From Gymnothorax reevesii (lineage: Eukaryota; Chordata; Actinopteri; Anguilliformes; Muraenidae), in the NCBI GenBank assembly GCA_029721435.1, contig CM056582.1, forward strand, positions 35,236,611 to 35,300,610: 64,000 nt of DNA, read 5' to 3'. Of the stretch, positions 42,249 to 54,200 are shown piece by piece. The notes beneath the pieces were generated by a model, which saw only the letters and a program-made list of their open reading frames with translations, did no database searches and was not told where the DNA came from. The translations under genes and the position numbers were made by a program. Positions within the stretch are counted from its first letter, which is position 1. Every line of letters begins with the position of its first letter.

Positions 42249-45200
42249 CTACAAGCCAGAGGAGCAAGCTGCATTATTACGCGCCCTGAAAAAATGGCAA
42301 TCTTTTGTCTAAACGTGGAGATGGTACTGCAGAAATTGTCATGCGTATCATAATTCAGGCTTGCCTAGTCATTTGGAGACCAATATCAATTTACCCTTTC
42401 TCTACGCGCCAGAAACAATCACAAAAAGTGTGATATAATTCCAATCAAATCTGTTTGAGATATTGCATTTTGGAATGTAAAATTTGACTGAGTTGTGGTG
42501 CTACAAGAAATATTACAGACCCCCAAAAATCAATAACTGCTTCCTCTGTGCACCAGGAACGTGGAGAGCAGATTTGACAGGTTTCCCATTAAAGCTGTTT
42601 TAGAAGTATATTTGGTAATATCCTCTTAAGGTCACGTCTCCAGCCTTCAGACTCGCCGGACTATTAAGACCTGGACTGCATTCTTCAGCTCCGTAATCAT
42701 TGCATGCACCTGTTAGTCATTTCCACTGTGCGGTAGTGTTGTTCTATTTAAGGCTGAGCCTCGCACTTTTATTTCCGCGAAAATAAACAGGGCTCTTAGA
42801 TAAGTGGCTACATCGGACATTTAGGCTAAAAATAAAGCGGAAAAATGTCTTTACGAGTCACATTTGAATGTCGAGGCTTACGGACACTTGGTTTATGCCG
42901 TACAAGCAGTATAGAGGCATTTTTTGGTTTTTAAATGTTTTTTTACACTTGAAAAAGTGTTCTCCAATGACTTCATGACTTCAATTAATTTGGATTTTGT
43001 CTTCAATGCTGTTTTTCTTTGTAACTCCAAAGCGTTCTGAGGAAGAAAGAAATTCATGGACCCTTCGATTAGCCTTGGGGTGAGTAGATGAGTGAATTTT
43101 CATTTTTGGGTGAATTTTTCCTTCAAGTGTCTCTGAGTATTCAGAAAAGTTGTTATACACAGTTGTGCTCCAAAGTTTGCATATACAGCTGCTCACTCTC
43201 CTGAGTTGGCAATAAGGGGCTGCATATGCTAAAAGCCTTGTACATCCCCAATTGGGCATTCCAGATTCGGGTGGGATTGGAAATGCCAAATTTAAAAAAA
43301 AAAATAATAATAATTTGCATACCCTGGCAGAATTAGTAAAATAGCCAACAGTTTTTAAAGAAAATTTGAATGGCCAGGAAAAATATACTTATTGGATTCA
43401 TATTCAACTGTACGTTATGTAGAATGGCACAATCATCAAATAAAACATGGCAATTAGGGGAAAAAATTAACCTCGTTTAAAGTATGCATACCCTCAGTAA
43501 TTAATACTGTGTATTGCCCCCTTTACCATCAATAAAAGCAAGCAGTCTTTTGTGATCGTTGTCAATGAGGCCCCTAATTCTCTCCGGTGGTATTAGCTGC
43601 CCATTATTCCTTGCAAAATGCCTGCAACTCCTGCAAATTCTTTTGTCGTCTTGCGTTAACTGCACGTTTGAGATCTCCTCAAAGCGGCTCGCTGATATTG
43701 AAGCCAGGAGACTGATGGCTGCTCCAGAACCTTCGCCTTTCTATTCTGTAATCACTGAGGGGTCAACTTGGCCATGTGCTTCGGATCATTGTCATGCTTG
43801 AAAGTCCAGGTGCGTCCCATGTGCAGCTTCCATGCTGAAGAGTGCAAATTGTCTGCTGTTGTGTTCTGGGATCCTGGCCTTTGGCCAGGACAGCTTTTAT
43901 GGTTTTAAGTTTCATGTATCAGGATTCCATTGTCCAGTCATAGTTCATGTCAGTTTTAACAGTTTCTTGTTTCAGGATTTTGCATTTCATAGTTCACATT
44001 TATTGTCCATGTCTTTACTTTTCCATGTTTTGCTTTTTCCCAGGTCTGCCAAGCCACTCCACCGCTTGTCTGTGTTCCGCCCCGTGCCTTCGTTGTTGCA
44101 CATTTCAGAGCTCTGGTTGGCTTTGGTATTTCCATCTTCCTTCTGTGCTGTGCTGGTTTCGGGGCTGTCTAAGCTTAATTGACAATTAACTGTTTTTTAA
44201 GTTATTAACATTTACTAACAGTCACTGGGTGGTGTAATTCTTAGATAGGCACATTACTAATATTACTAATTTAGACAGGGAGTTTATTGTCATGATTCCT
44301 GCTTTACTATTTCAAGTCTTGCTGTGCTTTTCTGTTCTTAACATTCATGCTTGCTTTCAAACTGCATACTTAATTGGTACTTAAGCTGAGCACGCTCATT
44401 CTCTTAATGAGCAAGTCTTGTCATCCAATCTTAGTCCATGTCCAATGATCTTGCCATGCCTCTTGTTTCTCCTTCTCCAGGTGTTGCCCCTCATGTCTTG
44501 ATTTCTTAGCCTTTATCTGGATGCGGTGGAAGTTGGCTGGCAGACAGTGTCTCGTTCTTGCTCAAGCTCATGTTCCCCAAGTCTCGTTCTAGTCTGTTTT
44601 TCCATGGTCATAGTCATTTTGTATATAGCCTTCTGCATTCTTAGCATCTTTGTTCTTTTCTGTTTATTAATTATCTGCCTGGAGTTTCCAGTGGCTTTTG
44701 TTTTTGTCGTTTTTGATCCTTTGTTATTAGCTCTGAAGCTCTCCTTAGTTTGTCTTTTGCAATCCTTTGGGCCGTGTGGGGTTTTTTTTTTTTTTGTTTT
44801 GCCCTCGTGCCTGTTTGCTTTTGTTAATAATTTTCCCTTTCCCTTCCACCTCGCATCTGGTGTCTCTCTGATCTCGCATCAGTCTGCTAGTATTTTCTGA
44901 TGGCAAGCTGCATTCATCTTGCCATCATTTTTCATGAGATTCCCTGTGTCTTTAGAGCTCGCACACCTCAAACACCAGAGAGCCATCAGCATGCTTTAGA
45001 GGGAATTGTGTTGACTACTCTCTAAACCTGGCGCTTATGGTTGTGACCATTAAGTTCTAATTTGGTCTTGTCACGCCAGACGATGGTATTATAGGAGTTG
45101 TGTCAAGGTGTTGCCTGGCATATTTTAGGCAGGCTTTTTTGTGGGATTGGTACAATAATGGCTTCCTTCTAGCAACTCTGCCATGCAGCTCATTTTTGTT

Positions 45201-48200
45201 TAAGTACCTCCTTATTGTGCTCCTTGAAATGACCACCATCTTTTTCCAGAGCAGCCTGTATTCCTCTTAAGGTAGCTTGTGGATTTTTATTTGTGTCCCG
45301 AACAATTCTCCTGGCTGTTCGGGCTGAAGTCTTTCTTGGCCTACCTGACCTTGGCTTAGTATCAACATATTCCCTAATTTTCCTCCTCTTAATCACAGAC
45401 TCAACAATACTGACTGGCATTTTCAAGTTGACTACCTTGGAACAAAGGTCCTTTTCTGGTCCCCATGACTCAGTGCCTGGCACGATCAGTGCATCCACTC
45501 GAGCTAACAAACTCGATGACTATTTTCCGACGAGACAATTTAAAAAGCCACAGGTGTGAAACCCCCAATTGCCATTTAAACCTGAGTGTGCCACCTTGTG
45601 TCTATATAGCGAGGTAAAACATTCCAGGGTATGTAAACGTATGACCAGGGCCTTTTGGGTGATTTCAGTTATGATTTAACCCCAGCTCATCCACTCCTGC
45701 CTGTTCACCTGTCCTGGCAAGGTTCCTAAGTTTACACACTGGATTCCAGTGCAGATGGAAACTTTATCCACCCTGGTTTTATTCTTATAGAGCCATTCCC
45801 AGTGCCCCTCTGGATGCAGGGTCCCATGCAGGTGGCCCTCCTTGACATAACTGCAGTCAATAAACTAGTGCCCATGCTGGCCTCCAGTAACCAGATGGAA
45901 GAATTAGCATTTTGCATTATGGAGTCGCCGCATGTGCCAGTGGTGTTAGAAGCCCTGGCTTGAGCATCAGTCCTTGTGTTGACTGGCCATCTGGTTTTGT
46001 GCTGGAATGGAGTCCTCTGTTTTATAACCTGTCTTTATTTAGCTCCCAGCCCAGTTGCACCATCCTGCGTTGACTGCCAGGGGGGCCACCAGTCCTGCAG
46101 TGAGTCCCAGCTATCTATCATTACCTTTGTCTTGCATTCAGCTAGGGAAGATCTACTTCACTTTCACCACACCAACCCTACAATCGTGCTCTCCACCTGT
46201 TGCTCAGGATATCGGCTCCTTAGGGCTGGCAGTTCTCCTTCATGGCAGTAGAATCCAGAGGTATGGAGGAGTATATCAATCAGCCCCTGACCACTGAAAT
46301 TATGAGTGTCTTTGTCACCTGCCAGAGCTGTATTATTCTTGGTCAAGAAGGATGGGTCCTGTGCAACTCTGCATTGATTATCTTGGATTAAACAATACAA
46401 AGATTCCTCATCCTCTTCCTCTGACTTGGCTATCTTCAACATCCAGGGCTATAAATACTTCACCAAGCTGGACTAGCACAATTCTTACCACCTGGTGTGT
46501 TTGTGGGAAGGAGATGAATGAAAGACAGCATTCAACGCCCCCTCCGGCTACAGAGAAAATCTGGTGATGCCGTTTGGGCTCGCCAAGGGCCCCACAGTGT
46601 TCCAGAACCTAATTAATTCTGCCCTCCAAGATGTGGTGTCCCAGTTTGTCAAATGGTGATATTCTGGTTTTCTTTCGCACCTTGGAAGCATACCCACCAT
46701 ATCCGCCTAGTGAATCAAAGATTACTTGAAAATCTTCACTCAGACGATGAGCTTTTATCCCTATTCATATCGCTCAAAAGACTGAATAATTACTGTTCCA
46801 CATTATCAGGGCTGCATATGGCCAATTCCAAATAAGTTTGTAATTCTTTCAGATCTTTACGCTCATCTGAAGTTAGATTGTTCTCATAGTAAATGCTATT
46901 ATTGGCCTGGTCCGAGAGGTCATTTTCCACCAAATGAGAGAATTTAGTAATAGTGGGTTTAAGGCAAGAGCAAGGCAGAAACACTGATTTTTTTTTTTAA
47001 AAGGGGAGTTCTCTCTTTGAAGTGCTACTTTAATTGTGTTAAATGTGTTAAGCACAGGTTGTTGAGGCTGTGTTAGGACCATCTCAAAGGATCAGGTGGT
47101 GGACGACTTCCTCCCTCTCCTGCGGCACCCCCACTGCATCTGAGAGTATTTATATCCAAATTAGATGTAGAATATAGGAATTACTGCAAATCTTATTTTA
47201 TGCAGGTCATTGAACAGAAGACTGCTTTGCTATTCAATGGCTAGATGCAAGTTACCACCTCATTTCATTTACAGGTAAGAAGATAAAAGATCTACAGTTG
47301 ATTTCACGTGTGATATTTGCATTTGGAGTCTGCTGCTGTCAGCTCTCAATATTAAGTCTGAAAGGTTTTCATTGCCAGCCAGTGAAACAAGCCATCATTT
47401 GGCGGTAAAATCAAAACAACCCAAAAATAGCAAAAACATTTGAATTTAGTTAATGATCATGTTCGTCAAATTTTTAGCCGCTAAAATTGGGGGCACTGTG
47501 CAAAAATGGTTGTGATTCCTGTATTTATGATAATACCCTTAAATTAAAGCTGAAAGTCACACTTCAAGCGCGTCTTGCTTGTTTAATCTGAAATCAACCA
47601 TAGTGGTGTACAGATCCAAAATGATAAAAATTGTGCCATTGAAGAAGTGCTTATGGATCAAACAGCGCAATCCCTCATCGCTGTCAGGATATTATCCTAG
47701 TTCTTGATGTGCACTCAGGTCCTTTTGCTAACTTACATCTTTGAGAGTTATTCATCAAATCAGTCATTCTTTGTCACAGGTGTGATTGTGAACATGGTGA
47801 GGGGGTCCTCTATCTCAAGTTTGAGAACTGGACCCTGGAAACGGAGTACTGTGGCAGAAGTGATAGTGAATGCTCTGTGATGCCAAAATCTGCATTAGGG
47901 TTCAGGCACCCAAGGACATGATCTGCTGTCTTGACATGGACATGACCTTGCCATGTTTACTGAGATGGGATTAAGATAAGACTTAAAGCTGCAGTTCACG
48001 CCAGACCACAGGAATAGGCAAGCGGGACCTCAAGGCCAGACAATCTGGGAAGAGGGAGGGAAGTGAGCGGAAATCAAACCCTGTGTCGCGAGCACTCTGT
48101 GTCAACTACAAAGCTTTCCATCCACAGCAACTTTGTGTGCTTTTGGCTAGAGTTTACTCATCGCTTAGTGGGGCCAAACATATTTGGCCCACCAAACCGA

Positions 48201-51200
48201 CAGTCCCTTCCCAATTTGGAACCCTGTAGCGCGGTGGCCAATTGTGCGCTACTCTGAAAAAGCTGCCGACCCCTGCCGGTGGGTACGCCGGGGCTCGAAC
48301 CCGCGCTTCAGTGCTATTTAAGCTCACAAGTGGTAGTATTTTTTATGCTTGGGTCCAACATTGGGACCATGAAGACACCTTCTGTAATTTGTGTAGGGGA
48401 AAAAATAACTGCAAACAGTAACTATGGTTTCCATGAAACATGAGGTAATCATCATTTTTGAAACACTGAGGGCACAAATTGTATAAGTTTTCAAAACAAT
48501 TTCCAGTTCATGGCACATAATTGTGCATGGTATTCTTTGCCCTGCAAATTTCACGTTGACTAGTCACTACTATGTTTTTTGAAACAGCGGTTTTTACCTA
48601 ATTGACAAATAGCAGCCAGAAGATTTATTTTGCTCATTGGAAAGACTTTTTGATCCTCATCCAGAGATACAATATGCAAAATTAGAACCAATGCGTCAAA
48701 TGGTTAAAAACAAATATGCAATTTTACATTAATTTTTTTACTACAGCATGTCATTTTGGCCAATTGGAATCAAATTTGTTGTACCGCTCTACTGCACCAC
48801 CATTTGGCCAATCAAAGTGATTTGGTTTAAGACTGTTCTTTTACACATCCTGAGCAATAGAATAAAGTTTCATGATTGATGACAGATAAAGTGAGATTAA
48901 GGGCTAATTAAATTTATCACTTTGTTACAAGAATGGGTGTAACTTACATGGATTGATTAGTCTTGACCCACAGAATCTAACAAAAAAGAATTTTGTTTCT
49001 ACAACATCTGGTTAAGAAGTTATTGCCCAAGACAAATTGTACCTCTCTTTAGCACCGCTACATGGCCAATCAGATTAATTTTAATAAAAAAGGCTCTTCC
49101 CCACATCTATAACTAGAATATAAAGTTTGATGATGACAGGTGACGGCTAATGTGAAATTTTATTGGCAAATGTTAGCCATGTTGTTTCATTTATCAATTT
49201 GTTCTTATAGATTTTAATAGCAACCCTGACTAACATGAAGCATGCTAAATGTCAAGTTGTAAGGATAAATGGTTTAGGAGTTATGAACATTTGTTTACTA
49301 TGGCACCACCCATTGACGAATTATGCCAAATTCAGTGCGTTTGAGTGACCTGGCCTGTGGATGACAGATCTTGAGTTTGGTGAGGATTGGTCAACGCATT
49401 TAGGATTTACAGCTCATTATATCAACAGAGGCCACGCAATCAAAATTCATTGGCTTATTGTGGCCACATCCTTTCACTTAGCAAAATGACATTTGCTGTG
49501 AATTTATATCTTGGTCTGAAGACACTGCCTCCCAAATTTTGTGCACATTGATTGCACCTTCTAGAAGGAAATAGAAATTAAAGTTTTTACCAACAATTCA
49601 AATGGAGGAAGATTTGCAAATACACAAATGGGGCAAATATAGATTGATTTTTCTTGATTCATAAAATCTAACAAAGAAAGAAAATTTTTTTCTACAACTT
49701 ACGTTTCAGAAAATGTAGCCTGAAACGCGTTATACATCTCTGTAGCCCCACCTATGGATGGATTTGCATGATTCGTACAGTATATAATCTATACATATAA
49801 TGTACCTCCCCACCATTTCACATTGATCCGTTCAGTGATTTGGCAGAAGATGATTAAAGTTAATGCAGATGCTGACGCCATCGCGTGACTGCATAAGCTC
49901 CCTTTGCTCCGTTAGACCAAGTCATGTAAAAAGGATTATGCCTCAGTGACACCAGAAAATACAAGGTGTATTTTGTGGAAATGGAGACATTTTCAGAAAA
50001 TGAACTAAAAAACACATCAACCATTATGTTTTTTGCTGTTTAGGATATAGATAAATGTTCATAACTTGCAGTCTCAAATTATTTTAACACTAATTGCTGC
50101 TTAGGATGCATCTTGTTGTTGCTGTCCATTTGCATAAGGAAAGACAACTCAAAGTGACACCAACTTTAAGCAATAAGCGACACAAAGTAGGCGTCCCTTT
50201 CAATTGTCTTTCCTCTCTCAAACAGACGACAGCTCAAAGGGACACAACTGTGTAATTAGGGCCACTTCTCCCTACGTGTGTCTCACCTCCAGCATAGTCA
50301 CAAGTAGCACCAGTGCTCCAATGGTGTTCATCAAGCCTCCATAGTAGGAGACCAGAGCGTCCCGGCAGCCTCTTTTCCAGATGTTGAGTTCCTCTGTATA
50401 GTGGTCGTAGCTGTAGTGGGCGGAGTTGTTGGTCACTTGATACTGGATGCAGGGCCTTGGAGAGCTGGGGTTACAGCAGCTGAAGGGGACCCCATCCATC
50501 AGGTACTGCCCATCCACATTGCTGTTGATACGGCTGTGGATGGACAAGTGAAGAATGCGTTCATGGAACCTGTTTAGATATTTGGCCCTCCAGACTGGCA
50601 CCAGTGTTGAGAAAAGAGCCAAACTTTGCAGATCACTGACACTGTGAGACAGGCATGCTGCAACACTGTTATGGTGCAGTAACACAACCTAATACTCCTG
50701 CAAAATAACACTGATATAGTGATCCACTGATGCATGGTTAAATGGGTACTATGCAATGCAAAATGTAAACACAATGCAACACTGATACAGTAAAGCACTG
50801 ACAAATGACAAAAAGCCTGCACACCAGGCTAATGCAGGGCAACACTAATAAAGTGGTGTTCTGAATAAATGGGAGCACTGCTCCTGTAGAATACTAATGG
50901 AGTGAAACACTGATTTATTGGAGCACTGGTTATGGGCAAAACTACAGGATGACGATTCAGTGCAATGTTGACAAATGTCAAAACTTACTTCATTGGATGC
51001 TAATTTCGTGAAGTACAAATGCAGTGGCACACTTGACATGTTAACCCCTTCAATTGCATCAGGTTTATCTCCATAAGTACTCAAGTCCATAATCATTAAA
51101 AATCAGATAGCACTACAAGTCCATTCTTTCATCGATAAGCAATAAGACCCATAAGCTAATTTTGTGCAAGAAGCAGTCAAGTACAATATAAAATGAGCTG

Positions 51201-54200
51201 TGAATTGGAAATTTCCCAAGAAGCGACCAAGTCCAGTCTAAAATTTCCACAAACAGACAAGTCCAGACAGCAAATAAAAGCATCGCTTAGGAAATTTGTT
51301 GGCTAATAGCAGCTACTGTAGCTTTCTTACCTCAGCAAAATGGCTGACCCTACAGGCCAGAATGGGTGTGTCGACTCAACCCAAAAGAGCTAAAAAAAAA
51401 AAAAAGACCCAGGGAGCCAGAAACACGGGCTAAAAACCAGCGAAAAAGAAGTCTTGCCAAAGGTAATCTTTTTTAGCTGCTTATTCTTTGGCTGAACTTT
51501 CTAATGACCATGCGCATCCAGTTCGTTTACAATAGCTCATGACACAGCCAAGGCGAAGCTGTTGTGCTGTGTAGTTACCCTCCATTTGACTGTGTGTATC
51601 TTCCGTTCATTTTGTTCTAGAAACTTTTTGACATCCATCACTGTAGTATACTGGCATAACTATATTCACTGTACATTTTCATTAGAAAGGGGTGTGTTGT
51701 GTTTTCAACAAAATACACTGTTTTAGTACTCTGAAGTAATAAAAGACAATGCTGTGAATTTTTAAATTGAGTTCAATTTTCATTATCTTGAGGCATTTGC
51801 TGCTAAAGGTACTCAAGTACACAGACTGGTGTTTGAAATATGTTGATGAAGAATAAAGATGGAGGGAGGAAGCTCTCCTAAGATGTTTTAAGACATCTTT
51901 TCTGATATTCAATTACGTTTACATTGGCTTAACACACGTAACACAATCCACACAAGTTGTCAAATTCTTAAAATCTTGTTTCTCTAAAAAGACAACAATG
52001 GACTTGCGCATTTCTGGGAATTAACCCTTCAATTGGGAGAACATCAAATAAAAAATTTGTAAGTTTAACACTTTGTAATTCTGCAAAGGAACACTGGCAT
52101 GTTGGTGACCGAGACCATGAAATCATCATCAGGAATCACTGATGTATCTGAGAAGTGAACTGTTGTGTTCCGGGGTTCTGGCCTTTGGCCAGGACAGTAT
52201 TGTTAAGGCTTTTAACAGTTTCGTGTTGAAGATTTCATAGTTCATGTCCATTTCTCATGTCACAGTTTTAACAGTTTCTTGTATCAGGTTTTTGCATTTC
52301 ATAGTTCACATTCATTGTCCATGTTTTTACTTTTCCGGGTTTTGTCTTTTGCCAGGTCTGCCCAGCCACTCCAGCCCAGCCACGCTGGTCTGCTTTCCGC
52401 CCTGTGCCTTCGTTGTTGCACATTTCAGAGCTCTGGTTGGCTTTGGTATTTCCCCCTTCCTTCTGTGCTGTGCTGGATTCGGGGCTGTCTAAGCTTAATT
52501 GACAATTAATTGTTTTTAAGTTACTAACATTTACTAACATTCACTGGGTGGAGTAATTCTTAGATAGGCACATTACTAATACTACAAATTTAGACAGGGA
52601 GTTTATTGTCATGATTCCTGCTTTGCTATTTCAAGATCTTGCTGTGCTTTTCTGTTCTAAACATTCATGCTGCTTTCAAACTGCACACTTAATTGGTACT
52701 TAAGCTGAGTGCGCTCATTCTCTTAATGAGCAAGTCTTGTCCCTCAATCTCTGTCCATGTCCAATGATCTTGCCATGCCTCTTGTTCTCCTTCTCCAGTT
52801 GTTGCCCCTCATGTCATGATTTCTTCCCCTTTATCTGGGTGCGGTGGAAGTTGGCTGGCAGACAGTGTCTCAAGTTCTTGCTCAAGCTCATGTTCAAGTC
52901 TTATGCTTTTCATTACCATAGTCTTTTTGTATATAGCGTTTTGTTTTCCAAGCCCAGTCTAGTTATTAATAGCCATAGTCTTATTTATTTTTGTTCTTGG
53001 ATTTCTGCCTGGAGTTTCCAGTGGTTTTTTGTTCTTGCCGTTTTTGCTCTTTAGTTCATAGCTCTGTGAAGCACTGATTCTGATCTCGCATCATGAACCA
53101 AAAACTAATTTACATACCCTGGCCAACACAAGCCTCCAAAGATCTATAGATGCATTTTCTAGCATACTAAATACAGCGGGGAAAATTAATTATTCCATGT
53201 CAAATCATCCAGATTTTGAGAATTTTTCCACGTCACCTCTTCAAAAATTTTTGAAAAAATTCACAAGTAAATATTCTCTCACACACACACACACAGACAC
53301 AAAGCCAAATATTAGACCAGTATCTCAAATAGATTTCAAGTTAAAATAATATTCAAATTTTGAAGGGCTTTAAGTTTTTTAGAGAACCCATTTCAGCCAA
53401 ATCTGGCAACTTATTGCTCCAAATTGATTGCCTATACAAGGCTGAAATTGGGTATACTAATCAGATTCATCCCCTACAATCTGAAAATGGCCTCAGCTTC
53501 TGTGTATTTTGATCCACCTTTTCATGGTAAAGCCTCAAAATCAGCCAAAAACACAAAACACCCAAAAACGAGACTACATTCTATGACCTGTAACTCAGGA
53601 ACTAAGTAAGATAAAAGGTTGGAATTCTTCATGATTTAATGATATATATCTCTCTGTATACTAAGAGCAAATCACCGCAGTCACGACCAAAAAATGCCAA
53701 GGTGCCAGAAACCCAAACAACATCTAGTAAAAAAAACGATTATCTGCGCAATTGGATCAATGCAAGTGTCTTTAATGGACCAAGCTTTCGGTCAAAGGAC
53801 CTTCATAAGGGTAACGATATGATATATCTCAGTCAAAATGCAGTAATTCAAGTAATGTCATTTGTAGAAGTTTTTTTTGTAGAAATTATTCTAAGTAAAT
53901 TTTTCCAGTTTTGCCTCAAAATGCCCTTTTTTGGGACAAAAAGTGACCATGTCACCAATTATTCATCTCTCTGAAATTTTTACAATGCAATCATATAAAT
54001 GTGAACAGAGTCTGACAAAAAAAATCAATGATTTTCAGCTTACTTTTTTGTTATGAATTTGTATATTATGTTCAGAAATTTTGTATTTTTTTGTTGACTA
54101 AACGGTTATAGGCCTGCTGCAAGTGCTGTTATCTACTAAATATAAAACAAAAATTAAAATATTTTTTGAAGATAATACACCATCTAAAAGTACAATATAT

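Larger units (their letters stand above)
43158..45650 (-). mobile_element. Tc1-like element with a SINE and a solo LTR inside it
   Basis: The left terminus CACAGTTGTGCTCCAAAGTT starts after TA at 43156-43157. A diverged right terminus (CCAGGGTATGTAAAC near 45630) marks the other end. A transposase relic runs on the minus strand between them. A SINE (43184-43313) sits in the left terminal repeat, and a solo LTR (43857-44881) splits the catalytic region. Confidence 0.8.

Noticed and set aside
46790..46984. Minus-strand frame with [21 protein letters not shown], vaguely like the lead-in to a Penelope or DIRS reverse transcriptase
   Set aside because: Too short, with no catalytic motif and no supporting terminal repeats.
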